A stretch of 64,000 nucleotides of DNA from Paenibacillus sp. FSL H8-0332 (GTDB lineage Bacteria; Bacillota; Bacilli; Paenibacillales; Paenibacillaceae). This document shows, one piece after another, positions 16,121 to 25,075 of the stretch. The notes beneath the pieces were generated by a model. It was not told the DNA's origin and searched no databases. It worked only from the letters and a program-made list of their open reading frames with translations. Location: assembly GCF_037963835.1 (NCBI RefSeq), contig NZ_CP150145.1, positions 5,394,001 through 5,458,000 on the forward strand, written 5' to 3'. Each line of letters starts with the position of its first letter. Positions within the stretch are counted from its first letter, which is position 1. The position numbers and the translations under genes are program-made.

Positions 16121-18553
16121 TTAACCCACTACGATATTTACCAGCTTGCCGGGAACGGCAATGATTTTGCGTACGGTTTTACCTTCGACAGCCGCCTTCA
16201 CATTCGGCAGGGCCAGGGCGTGGTCCTGCATCTCCTGCTGGGCCATATCTGCCGGAATCAGCGCGCGCTGGACAATTTTACCGTTCACCTGCACTACGAT
16301 CTCAACCTCAGCATCTATGGTCAAGGCTTCATCATAGGCCGGCCAGGCGACATAGCTGATGCTTCCTTCATGGCCCAGCAGCTGCCACAGCTCTTCGGCA
16401 ATATGCGGTGCCAGCGGGGACAGCATCTGCACGAACTGTTCCGCCGCTTCGGTGGACAGGCTCTCCTGCTTGTAAGCATCGTTGATGAAGATCATCAGCT
16501 GGCTGATCGCCGTATTGAAGCGCAGATGCTCGAAGTCCTCAGTAACCTTCTTCAGCGTCTTATGCCAGGTGCGCTTGAATTCATCACTGCCGCCGCCTGC
16601 TGTAATCTTCGCGCTGAGGCTGCCGTCTTCATTCACGAACAGGCGCCATACGCGGGAGAGGAAGCGGTGAATGCCTTCGACACCCTTCTCGTTCCAAGGC
16701 TTGGTGGCCTCCAGCGGCCCCATGAACATCTCATAGACGCGCAGGGTATCTGCCCCGTAAGCTTCCACGATCTCGTCCGGGTTAATGACATTGCCGCGCG
16801 ATTTACTCATCTTCTCGTTGTTGTTCCCCAGGATCATTCCCTGGTTAACCAGCTTGTGGAACGGCTCCTTGGTATCGACTACGCCGATATCATAGAGTAC
16901 CTTATGCCAAAAGCGGGCATACAGCAGGTGAAGCACCGCATGCTCGGCTCCGCCGATGTACAGGTCAACCGGCAGCCATTCCTTCTGCTTTTCCGGTGAA
17001 CACAGCTCCTGATCGTTGTGCGGATCGATATAACGCAGGTAGTACCAGCAGCTGCCGGCCCATTGCGGCATAGTATTAGTCTCGCGACGGGCCTTCATGC
17101 CGGTCTCGGGATCAATTGTCTCCACCCATTCGGTCACATTCGCCAGCGGGGATTCACCGGTGCCCGAAGGCTTGATGGCATCCACATCAGGCAGGAGCAG
17201 CGGCAATTGATCTACAGGCACGGTCTTCATCGTGCCGTCTTCCAGATGCAGAATCGGAATCGGTTCGCCCCAATAACGCTGGCGGCTGAACAGCCAGTCG
17301 CGCAGGCGGTAGGTCACTTTGCCCTTGCCGCTGCCCTTCTCTTCCAGCCAGGCGATCATCTGAGCGATTGCTTCAGTATTGGACAGACCGTCGAGGAATC
17401 CCGAATTGACATGCGGACCGTCACCGGAGTAGGCTTCTTCTTCGATATTGCCGCCCTGCACCACTTCGATGATGTTCAGGCCGAACTGCTTGGCGAATTC
17501 CCAGTCGCGGGCATCATGGCCCGGAACGGCCATAATTGCTCCGGTTCCGTAGCCTGCCAGCACGTAGTCGGCAATCCAGATGGGCACCTGCGCGCCGTTC
17601 ACCGGATTAATGGCATACGCGCCGGTGAATACACCGCTTTTCTCCTTAGCCAGATCCGTGCGTTCCAGATCGCTCTTGCGGGAAGCCTTGTCGCGGTATT
17701 CGGCAACGGCTGTCTTCTGCGCCTCTGTGGTAATAGCATCCACCAGCTTATGCTCTGGTGCGAGTACGCAATAGCTTGCTCCGAACAGGGTATCGGGACG
17801 GGTAGTGAACACTTCAAGCACAGCCTCATGCCCCTCAATCGCAAAGGTCACCTCAGCACCGGTCGATTTGCCGATCCAGTTGCGCTGCATATCCTTGATG
17901 CTCTCTTCCCAGTCCAGCTCCTCCAGATCCTCCAGCAAACGGTCGGCGTATTCGGTAATCTTCAGAATCCACTGGCGCATCGGTCTGCGGACAACGGGAT
18001 GGCCGCCGCGCTCGCTTTTGCCGTCGATGACTTCTTCGTTCGCCAGAACGGTTCCCAGCGCCTCGCACCAGTTCACCGATACTTCGGCCACATAAGCCAA
18101 TCCACGGTTATACAGCTGGATGAAAATCCACTGCGTCCACTTGTAGTAACCCGGATCTGTCGTGCTGATCTCGCGGTCCCAGTCGTAGGAGAAGCCCAGC
18201 GACTTGATCTGGCGGCGGAAATTGTCAATGTTCTTGAAGGTAATATCACGCGGATGCTGGCCGGTATCCATTGCATATTGCTCGGCCGGAAGTCCGAAGG
18301 CATCCCAGCCCATCGGGTGCAGCACGTTGTAGCCGCGCATCCGTTTGAAGCGGGACACGATATCGGTGGCGGTATAGCCTTCCGGGTGGCCTACGTGCAG
18401 TCCTGCGCCGGAAGGATAGGGGAACATATCCAGGGCGTAGAACTTCGGCTTGCCTGATTCTTCACTTGTCTTGAAGGTCTTGTTCTCGTCCCAGAATTTC
18501 TGCCATTTCGGCTCGATGGTCTGTGCGCGGTAACCCGTATGATTGTCGCTCAT
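16121..18553 (-). CDS. leuS: leucyl-tRNA synthetase
   Basis: An 810-residue class I synthetase that charges tRNA-Leu. The signature PYPSGAGLHVGHPEG (HIGH-type) is near residue 45 and KMSKSRGN (KMSKS) near 580, with the editing (CP1) domain between them and a C-terminal anticodon-binding domain ending in the VQVNGKIVQRA region. The ATG follows AAGGAGG. It is the only gene downstream of the T-box leader at 18945-19260, but about 390 nt and a dispersed palindrome separate the T-box terminator from its start codon. Confidence 0.98.
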   Translation of the reverse strand: MSDNHTGYRAQTIEPKWQKFWDENKTFKTSEESGKPKFYALDMFPYPSGAGLHVGHPEGYTATDIVSRFKRMRGYNVLHPMGWDAFGLPAEQYAMDTGQHPRDITFKNIDNFRRQIKSLGFSYDWDREISTTDPGYYKWTQWIFIQLYNRGLAYVAEVSVNWCEALGTVLANEEVIDGKSERGGHPVVRRPMRQWILKITEYADRLLEDLEELDWEESIKDMQRNWIGKSTGAEVTFAIEGHEAVLEVFTTRPDTLFGASYCVLAPEHKLVDAITTEAQKTAVAEYRDKASRKSDLERTDLAKEKSGVFTGAYAINPVNGAQVPIWIADYVLAGYGTGAIMAVPGHDARDWEFAKQFGLNIIEVVQGGNIEEEAYSGDGPHVNSGFLDGLSNTEAIAQMIAWLEEKGSGKGKVTYRLRDWLFSRQRYWGEPIPILHLEDGTMKTVPVDQLPLLLPDVDAIKPSGTGESPLANVTEWVETIDPETGMKARRETNTMPQWAGSCWYYLRYIDPHNDQELCSPEKQKEWLPVDLYIGGAEHAVLHLLYARFWHKVLYDIGVVDTKEPFHKLVNQGMILGNNNEKMSKSRGNVINPDEIVEAYGADTLRVYEMFMGPLEATKPWNEKGVEGIHRFLSRVWRLFVNEDGSLSAKITAGGGSDEFKRTWHKTLKKVTEDFEHLRFNTAISQLMIFINDAYKQESLSTEAAEQFVQMLSPLAPHIAEELWQLLGHEGSISYVAWPAYDEALTIDAEVEIVVQVNGKIVQRALIPADMAQQEMQDHALALPNVKAAVEGKTVRKIIAVPGKLVNIVVG

Positions 18554-18628
18554 CTTGTGCTCCTCCTTGGAGTGTTGCTGTATTAGGTAACTCTATTGTA
18601 AAAAAACACTGTAAATAAGGGTCACTGC

Positions 18629-18748
18629 AGAAAGTTTTGGGCTTCCGCCCGCTGTTATACTCGGATTTCTGATTATAAGCTTCAAGGTAGAAATCCGAGT
18701 ATAAAGGCGGCCACTAACGTTGCTATAGCTCCAAAATTTCTTTCCGTT
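18629..18748. repeat. dispersed palindromic element, copy 2
   Basis: Inner stem TTATACTCGGATTTC (18655-18669) against GAAATCCGAGTATAA (18690-18704), 15 bp perfect. The outer arms are GAAAGTTTTGGG and CTCCAAAATTTC. The flanks (CTTCCG-CCGCTGTTA, and TAAAGGCG after the stem) match copy 1 at 5676-5797. It lies in the leuS leader transcript, between the T-box and the start codon. The rest of the 18554-18945 gap shows no gene. Confidence 0.75.
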
Positions 18749-18944
18749 CCTTTATATTTACATAAAATCTGTAATAACCAATTCACTTGCCCAGTGCAAC
18801 AGCAAAGCCCAAGAGCCGCCCATGATTCACCTGGCCGTAAAAACCACGGCAATCTACCCGCCCATGCTTCACCGGGCCGGGAGACGGAACGAGTCAACAT
18901 AATCGCCCCTGCCTGCTCAGGACCAGCTGCTCCGCCGGGCTAAC

Positions 18945-19260
18945 CGCAAAAAAACCTCCCATCCCTAGCGTATAATCGCTAGGGACGAGAGGTATGAATT
19001 CCCGTGGTACCACCCTAGTTAGCGGCGGACATTCTTTGTCCGGCACTCACTTTGACACCCTGTATCGGGGGTGAGGCGACGGCGGTTCACTCGCTGGCCC
19101 GTCTAAAGGAACCTGCGGCTCGCGCCATTACTCGGAGGTGAGTTCACTGCGGCCCGTTAACCGGCTCGCACCTGGGGTGCCGGCTCTCTGCAATAACGGT
19201 CTCACGAATTAATACTCCTCTTCATCGCACTGCTATGATGACTCTTCTTATCGTAATATT
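18945..19260 (-). promoter_or_regulatory. leucine T-box riboswitch (leuS leader)
   Basis: On the minus strand a structured leader contains the conserved T-box sequence AACTAGGGTGGTACCACGGG (19001-19020). It is followed by an intrinsic terminator with stem CCCTAGCG/CGCTAGGG (18963-18984), CCTC/GAGG outer pairs and seven T residues (18948-18954). The Stem I segment GTGAACTCACCTCCGAGTAA holds a likely specifier CTC (Leu) at 19140-19142. Uncharged tRNA-Leu should pair there and stabilise the antiterminator so that leuS is transcribed. Confidence 0.92.
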
Positions 19261-19266
19261 CACCAC

Positions 19267-19296
19267 ATTATAACCAAAAGATACATGTACCGTCAA
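19267..19296 (-). promoter_or_regulatory. promoter of the T-box/leuS transcript
   Basis: Minus-strand TTGACG (19291-19296) and TATAAT (19267-19272) with an 18-bp spacer, ending just before the T-box leader. Confidence 0.75.
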
Positions 19297-19362
19297 TCCT
19301 TTCACCCGAAGTAGCGCAAGTCCCTCCGGTTCCTGCAAGTGACGGGATGAATTACGGCTGCT

Positions 19363-20430
19363 TCACGCTGGCCTTCTGCGGATATAATAGCCGATGATAT
19401 GCTGAATGACCACCTTGGCGGCAGCGAAGAAAGGGACGGCCAGAATCAGTCCGATCATTCCTGCGATCTCGCCGCCGACCAGCAGCGCGAAGATGATCAG
19501 CAGCGGATGCAGATGCAGCTTCCGTCCTACAACCTGCGGAGAGATCACGTTGCTCTCCAGCATTTGGCACAGGGTATTCACCACCGCCACCAGCAGGACA
19601 AGGCGCCACGACAAGGTTGAGGCCATCACAATAGCCGGGGCCGCCCCCAGAAACGGACCCATATACGGAATAATGTTGAATACCGCGACAACACAGGCGA
19701 ACAGCAGCGCATAAGGCATGCCTATAATCGCGTAGCCGATATAAGCGAGCACGCCGATGATGATGCAGACGAGAAACTGCCCGCGGATATAGTTGCCGAG
19801 CGCTTCATCAATGTCTTTTAACAGCATCACAATCGACTTGCGGCGCGAACGGGGCAGACAGGATACCACCATCCGTTCGAACACCTCGAAATCCTTCAGA
19901 ATATAGAACACGAGAAAAGGCACAATGAATGCGTTGAACAGCAGGCCAATGGTCGAAGCGATATTATTAAGGAAGTGGGAGATGCCTTCGGCCAGGCGGT
20001 TCTCCAGCTGATAGAACCAGTTATTCATTCCCGTCTCCACCCCGGGCGGAATCAGTCTGGAATTCATGCCCTTCATTAACCCCTGCGCGTGCAGCGTCAT
20101 CTCCGGCAGATGCTCGTTCAGCTCCTCCAGCTGTTCAATGAACATCGGGATCAGGTTGATCAGAATCACCGCAAGCGAGGTCAGGAACACCGCATAGATC
20201 AGCAGGACGGCTACGCTGCGCGGCATTTTTCTCCGGGAGAGCATGGTGACCACGGGATTCAGTACATAGGAGATAATCATGGCGGCCAGGAACGGGGCCA
20301 GGATCGCTTTTAGAAACAGGAATACCCCATTCAGCATCGGACGGAGCAGCCAGACGAAATATAGAATAATCAGTGAGAGCAGCACGCCGATCATCCAGCG
20401 GAGCCATTTACTGCGGGACCACTCCTCCAT
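19363..20430 (-). CDS. AI-2E family transporter (PerM/YtvI-like)
   Basis: A 355-residue polytopic membrane protein with about eight hydrophobic segments and the AI-2E family core (IIGMPYALLFACVVAVFNIIPYMGPFLG, spread over about residues 235-265). The family includes autoinducer exporters and Na+/H+ antiporters, and the sequence alone does not say which. The ATG is preceded by GGAGGGG. It is monocistronic, transcribed away from the lichenase gene. Confidence 0.85.
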   Translation of the reverse strand: MEEWSRSKWLRWMIGVLLSLIILYFVWLLRPMLNGVFLFLKAILAPFLAAMIISYVLNPVVTMLSRRKMPRSVAVLLIYAVFLTSLAVILINLIPMFIEQLEELNEHLPEMTLHAQGLMKGMNSRLIPPGVETGMNNWFYQLENRLAEGISHFLNNIASTIGLLFNAFIVPFLVFYILKDFEVFERMVVSCLPRSRRKSIVMLLKDIDEALGNYIRGQFLVCIIIGVLAYIGYAIIGMPYALLFACVVAVFNIIPYMGPFLGAAPAIVMASTLSWRLVLLVAVVNTLCQMLESNVISPQVVGRKLHLHPLLIIFALLVGGEIAGMIGLILAVPFFAAAKVVIQHIIGYYIRRRPA

Positions 20431-20587
20431 AATACCCCTCCTGAACGTGTACAGCCCTTAACCATCATGCCATATTAGTATGTGTGGGAGGGGAATGAAA
20501 TACTCCGCTCTGCAAAAAATTGGTTTTTTGTTATTTTAATTCGCAGGTTGGTATAGTGGCCGGGTTCAAGGTTCGCTACAATCATAT

Positions 20588-20602
20588 TGTAAAACGCTTA
20601 CA
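20588..20602 (+). promoter_or_regulatory. cre-like site upstream of the lichenase gene
   Basis: TGTAAAACGCTTACA is a near-palindrome resembling the CcpA catabolite-responsive element TGWAANCGNTNWCA, but with one extra A in the left half. It lies about 20 bp before the start codon, where binding would block transcription. Confidence 0.35.
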
Positions 20603-20622
20603 TTATGAGGAGGGTATTGTAT

Positions 20623-21348
20623 ATGAGGAGAAAGCTACACAAGTTATTCGGTGCAGGAATGACCCTGCTGCTTGCCGGTCTGCTGACAGGAGCTCCGTCC
20701 GTTTCGGCGGCAACCGTCTTTAATGAGCCTCTGACTTACTTCAACCCCGCAACCTGGCAAAAAGCAGACGGCTACTCGAATGGCTCCATGTTCAACTGTA
20801 CCTGGCGTGCGAATAACATCTCATTCACCAGTGGCGGACAGCTTCGTCTGGCCCTGACCAGCCCCAGCAACAATAAATTTGACGGCGCGGAGTACCGCTC
20901 TGTGAACAAGTACAGCTACGGCAAATACGAGGTCAGCATGAAACCGGCCAAGAACAGCGGGATCGTCTCCTCCTTCTTCACCTACACCGGACCCTCAGAC
21001 GGCACACCCTGGGATGAGATTGATATTGAGTTCCTTGGCAAGGATACCACGAAGGTTCAGTTCAACTATTACACGAACGGTGTTGGCGGACATGAGAAGA
21101 TTGTTAATCTCGGCTTCGATGCTTCCCAGAGCTATCATACGTACGCCTTCGACTGGCAGCCGGGTTATATTAAATGGTATGTAGACGGGGTCTTGAAGCA
21201 TACGGCAACCAGCAACATCCCCTCCCGGGCCGGTAAAATCATGATGAACCTCTGGAACGGAACGGGTGTGGATTCCTGGCTCGGTTCCTACAACGGGGCG
21301 AACCCGCTGTACGCCTATTACGATTGGCTGAAATACACAAGCAACTAA
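20623..21348 (+). CDS. GH16 beta-1,3-1,4-glucanase (lichenase)
   Basis: A secreted 241-residue endo-glucanase that cuts mixed-linkage beta-glucan. The signal peptide covers about residues 1-27 (MRRKLHKLFGAGMTLLLAGL, then APSVSAA). The catalytic motif DEIDIEFLG is near residue 131; the compact EIDIE, without an inserted residue, is the lichenase form and contrasts with EMDIME in the large GH16 protein at 29840-34396. WRANNISF, SYGKYEV and AYYDWLKY also match Bacillus/Paenibacillus lichenases. The ATG at 20623 follows GGAGGG at good spacing; an ATG six codons upstream lies on the RBS. Confidence 0.95.
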   Translation: MRRKLHKLFGAGMTLLLAGLLTGAPSVSAATVFNEPLTYFNPATWQKADGYSNGSMFNCTWRANNISFTSGGQLRLALTSPSNNKFDGAEYRSVNKYSYGKYEVSMKPAKNSGIVSSFFTYTGPSDGTPWDEIDIEFLGKDTTKVQFNYYTNGVGGHEKIVNLGFDASQSYHTYAFDWQPGYIKWYVDGVLKHTATSNIPSRAGKIMMNLWNGTGVDSWLGSYNGANPLYAYYDWLKYTSN

Positions 21349-21364
21349 CTTGCAGGCAGGTGAT

Positions 21365-21408
21365 GGACCCCGGCGATGCGCAAGCGGCATCCGCCGGGGT
21401 TCTTTTGT
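21365..21408 (+). terminator. terminator of the lichenase gene
   Basis: Stem CCCCGGCG/CGCCGGGG continued by ATGC/GCAT, followed by TTCTTTT, shortly after the stop codon. Confidence 0.85.
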
Positions 21409-21579
21409 CTATGCGGATCATGGCAGCTCATCTTCAATATTTGTTATCCCAATCGCCACATTGGTATGGCGGCTGCGGCCGTCCTTCTGTACGATATATA
21501 GAAAGAATACCGCACAAAAGGAACAGATTTGATGGAGCCGCCGCCAGGCAAACAGGCAGAGGCCTTGAGGCTTATCTAC

Positions 21580-21618
21580 GACAAGAAACCGCCTTATTAT
21601 AGAGGCGGTTTCTTGTCC
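21580..21618. terminator. bidirectional hairpin downstream of the binding-protein gene
   Basis: AAGAAACCGCCT/AGGCGGTTTCTT with a 6-nt loop, ending only 10 bp past the stop of the minus-strand solute-binding protein gene. Each strand carries a short T-rich side. The 21409-21580 stretch before it has no recognisable gene. Confidence 0.7.
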
Positions 21619-21627
21619 CTGCGGTAT

Positions 21628-23208
21628 TTATCGGCTGCTGCGGTCCCAGGCATTGACCTCCATGGTTTCGGTAAGTCCGCCGTAGGTGTTCCACTTGTGC
21701 ACGAATTCGTCGAATTCTTCAAGCGGGCTGTCCGCGAAGATGATTTTGATGAAGCTTTTCTGCTCCAGCTTCTTCAGCAGCTCGCCGTCACGCTTCATCG
21801 TCGCTGTCGGAGGTCCCGTGAACTGCTCCTTGCGGGAAGCCTCCTTCTGGCCCAGCAGCACAGGGGCAATGTCCTTCGGGATCTCCCGGATGACCCCGGA
21901 GGGAATCCGGGCCCCGTCGAAGGTCAGCGTGTACGAGGCTACCCGGATGCCGCCCAGCGGCAGCGCCGAAGACTCGGCGCTCGGCTGGCCGCCCGCCATG
22001 GACCAGTCATAGCCCTCCGCAAGGCCATGGGCGAACTCGCCGGTCGAGGTAGCGTATGAATCGAACAAATAATTCTGATACGTAAAAAAGATTTCAGGAT
22101 GCTTCATCTGCTTATTGATCAGGATGGCACCGTTGACAGGCAGGGTCCCTCTTCTCATGGTGAGGCCGCCCGGCCCCGAAGGGATGGCAATTGCCCGGAC
22201 ACGCGCCTCAGCGTCACTCTTGGTCAAGGAGGACAGGGGCCAGCCGCGCATCCAATAGGGTCCGGCAATGATGCCCGCCTTGCCGGAGATGAACTGGTTC
22301 GCCGCTCCCTCTTCATCCAGCCAGGCACTGTCAGCGCTCAGATAACCGCGCTGTACCCATTGCTTCATGAGCTGGACAGCCTTCCTTGCCCCGGGCTGGA
22401 TGGAGCCGTATTCCAGGGTGCCGTCACTCCGGCGGTTCCACTGCTCAGGAACCGTACCGTAGGCGCCGAACACCCAGCTGCTGTCTCCCATCCAGGTGCT
22501 GGCGCCGTTGCGGAATCCAACCGACAGACCGTAGGTATCCTTGATTCCGTTGCCGTCCGGGTCCCGGTTGACGAAGGCGTCCATGACCTGCTCCAGCTCA
22601 TCCAGGGTCTGCGGGGCTTTCAGATGGAGCTTGTCCAGCCAATCCTGGCGGACCCAGAGCAGCGGATCGGAGTTATATTCATAATCCATAATGGGAATGG
22701 CATACCGGTGCGCGCCGCGCACGAAGGGGTTCCATGCCGAAGCATCCTCGGCAACAGCCTTCTTCCACACCTCGGACGCATGCTGCTCGAACAGGTCGCC
22801 GACTTCCATGAATTGTCCTGAATCAATCAGCTCCTGGATAATATCGGCATCTCTGGTCGTTACGATGTCGGGCATATTGCCTTTGGCCAGCTCCAGCCTC
22901 AACTTGTTGGCGTAGGTCTCTGAGGTGCCGGAGATCGTCCAGAGATAACGGATACGGATGCCCAGCCGCTTCTCGGCCCAGACCGTATGTACGTTATGCT
23001 CCAGGCTCTCCCCTTTGATAAAGTTCAGGTTGGGGTTCACAGAGCCGACCGTATACAGGTCTACCGGAGGATCATATTTGCCTTGCTTAACATCGAAGTG
23101 AGGGGCTGTACTCTGCGGTGAAGCGGGCGGCTGACTATCGCCAGTGCTGTGCCAGGAGCACCCTGACAGGATCAGGAGCAGCAGGAACAGCGGTGAATGG
23201 ACCTTCAT
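21628..23208 (-). CDS. extracellular solute-binding lipoprotein (family 1)
   Basis: A 526-residue lipoprotein of the LplA/YtcQ-type binding proteins used by Paenibacillus for oligosaccharides. The lipobox LSGC is at about residues 14-17 after a hydrophobic signal. The mature part contains the conserved DPDGNGIKDTYGLS calcium-loop-like segment, typical of the family. AGGTGG precedes the ATG. No permease genes flank it; it is divergent from a YesM/YesN pair. It may deliver sugar to a permease encoded elsewhere, or present ligand to the kinase. Confidence 0.9.
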   Translation of the reverse strand: MKVHSPLFLLLLILSGCSWHSTGDSQPPASPQSTAPHFDVKQGKYDPPVDLYTVGSVNPNLNFIKGESLEHNVHTVWAEKRLGIRIRYLWTISGTSETYANKLRLELAKGNMPDIVTTRDADIIQELIDSGQFMEVGDLFEQHASEVWKKAVAEDASAWNPFVRGAHRYAIPIMDYEYNSDPLLWVRQDWLDKLHLKAPQTLDELEQVMDAFVNRDPDGNGIKDTYGLSVGFRNGASTWMGDSSWVFGAYGTVPEQWNRRSDGTLEYGSIQPGARKAVQLMKQWVQRGYLSADSAWLDEEGAANQFISGKAGIIAGPYWMRGWPLSSLTKSDAEARVRAIAIPSGPGGLTMRRGTLPVNGAILINKQMKHPEIFFTYQNYLFDSYATSTGEFAHGLAEGYDWSMAGGQPSAESSALPLGGIRVASYTLTFDGARIPSGVIREIPKDIAPVLLGQKEASRKEQFTGPPTATMKRDGELLKKLEQKSFIKIIFADSPLEEFDEFVHKWNTYGGLTETMEVNAWDRSSR

Positions 23209-23326
23209 GAAACCACCTGCTTTTCGTAGAGTTCGGTGTGACGAACAGATTGTATTGTAATCGACCTCATGATCTTATGATACACTTCTCCATATTACAG
23301 CAAATGTCTTGAAAAGGATGATCTTT

Positions 23327-25075
23327 ATGGTGGCATGGCGTCCCAACCTGTTCATTAAAATGGTAGCAATCCTGCTCTCGCTGATTGCCGCTACACTCTT
23401 GTTCTACGGAATGTCCTACCGTAAGGATGTCGGAGTCATTACCAGTCAGATTAAAACCACCGACCTGAATCATCTGGAATTCCTGACCCAGCAGATGGAT
23501 GACAATATCAACCAGCTGGCGGGCAGCATGTATGCCCTGCAGAGAGATCCCACCATCCGCGATTATGAGCAGATTACGCAGCTGGGCCATCTTATTGATC
23601 CCGCCCAGACGATTATGACGGTGCTGGAGAAGCTGTCCCTACAGACCAGCTCCAGTACGTGGGAGAACCGGATTGTCTTGTACAAGCCCTTCAGCGGGGA
23701 GACCTTGGGCTCGGATTCCTCGCTGTCCTTCGATGTCTCTGTCCTGCACAAGCCGCTGCCGGCAGGCTGGGAGTATATCTCGGCGGACAGGGCCGGCGCA
23801 GAGGCAGGCTTCCGGCTGCTTTTGTCGGACCCTGCCCAGGCAACAAGCCGGCCGCGCGAGGCGCAGCTGCTGATGTCCATGTATTTACCAGTCTCCAATA
23901 TTGAACGGATGTTCGAGGCCTACCAGTCGCAGAACACGGGGGACACCTTCTTGTACCATCCAACATTCGGGGTCATCCTCTCGCGGAGTTCGGACCGGCA
24001 GATGGCGGAGCAGGTCACCGCGGCACTGAATATCACGGCCGGGAAGAGTACCTCCGATATCTTCAACCTTAAGCAGGGCAGCTTCCTGGTCAGCTCAGTG
24101 CCCTCCTCGGCCATCGACTGGCAGGTCGTGCATTATTCACCGCTGAAGGAGATTCTTCAACCGATCCGCAGCAGCCGCTCTTCCTTCCTGACAGGATCGG
24201 CTATTCTGCTGGTGATGAGCCTGCTCTTCTCCTTGCAGCTCTACCGCCAGGTGCAGCGTCCGGTGAGCCTTCTGCTGCGTTCGCTCAACCGGATGAAGGA
24301 AGGGCGCTGGTCTACCCGCATTCATACCCGGACCAATCAGGAGTTCACGCTGCTTAATGAGGAATTCAATGACATGGCCGAGAAGATTCAGTCGCTGATC
24401 GAGCAGGTCTATCTGGAGCAGCTCCGGGCCAAGGATGCCCATCTGAAGCAGCTTCAATCACAGATCAATCCGCATTTCCTGTACAACTGCCTGTTCTTCA
24501 TCAAGAGCAAGGCCGCCATAGGAGATACGGAATCCGTCGAGGCGATGGCACTCAGCTTGGGCGAATATTACCGTTATATTACCAGGGTCGACCATTCCCT
24601 CACCACCCTTCAGGATGAGCTGAAGCTGCTGGAGAATTACCTGAAGATCCAGAATTTGCGGAAGCAGCGTATCCGCTACGAGATGGATATGGAGACTGAA
24701 CTGCTGGACCTGAACATTCCGAGGCTGCTGATTCAGCCTCTAGTAGAGAATAGTATCATCCATGGCATTGAGCGAAAAATCGGCCCCGGCTCCATCCGGA
24801 TCACCGGCCGCCATACCCGGGAAGCCATTCTCATTACCGTTGAGGACAACGGCGCCGGTATGACAGAGGAAGCCATTGCCGCGCTTCAGGCGCGTATTAA
24901 CGAAACCACGCGTGAGGATGGAGGCTGCGGGCTATGGAATGTCCAGCAGCGTCTCAAATTACATTACGGCGAGGCTTCCGGCCTGATGATTGCCCCTTCA
25001 CCGGAAGGCGGTCTGATAACAACTCTCCGTATGGAGAAGAAAGAGGAACCTGATGCACCAAATTCTATTGGTTGA
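23327..25075 (+). CDS. YesM-type sensor histidine kinase
   Basis: A 582-residue membrane kinase. It has an N-terminal membrane helix (FIKMVAILLSLIAATLLFYG), a ~240-residue extracellular sensor domain, a second helix (SSFLTGSAILLVMSLLFSL) and a HAMP domain (LNRMKEGRWSTRI). The His_kinase domain carries QSQINPHFLYN (phosphoacceptor His near residue 382), and the ATPase lobe has VEDNGAGM. The ATG at 23327 follows AAGGATG; a TTG six codons upstream is less convincing. It overlaps the response regulator gene by 23 bp. Such kinases usually sense extracellular carbohydrates. Confidence 0.93.
   Translation: MVAWRPNLFIKMVAILLSLIAATLLFYGMSYRKDVGVITSQIKTTDLNHLEFLTQQMDDNINQLAGSMYALQRDPTIRDYEQITQLGHLIDPAQTIMTVLEKLSLQTSSSTWENRIVLYKPFSGETLGSDSSLSFDVSVLHKPLPAGWEYISADRAGAEAGFRLLLSDPAQATSRPREAQLLMSMYLPVSNIERMFEAYQSQNTGDTFLYHPTFGVILSRSSDRQMAEQVTAALNITAGKSTSDIFNLKQGSFLVSSVPSSAIDWQVVHYSPLKEILQPIRSSRSSFLTGSAILLVMSLLFSLQLYRQVQRPVSLLLRSLNRMKEGRWSTRIHTRTNQEFTLLNEEFNDMAEKIQSLIEQVYLEQLRAKDAHLKQLQSQINPHFLYNCLFFIKSKAAIGDTESVEAMALSLGEYYRYITRVDHSLTTLQDELKLLENYLKIQNLRKQRIRYEMDMETELLDLNIPRLLIQPLVENSIIHGIERKIGPGSIRITGRHTREAILITVEDNGAGMTEEAIAALQARINETTREDGGCGLWNVQQRLKLHYGEASGLMIAPSPEGGLITTLRMEKKEEPDAPNSIG

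Noticed and set aside
17018..18457. Plus-strand 479-codon frame opposite leuS
   Set aside because: Antisense shadow with no recognisable domain; leuS is certain.
18682..18900. Minus-strand 72-codon frame between the T-box and leuS
   Set aside because: It runs into the dispersed palindrome, has no RBS and is low in protein-like features.
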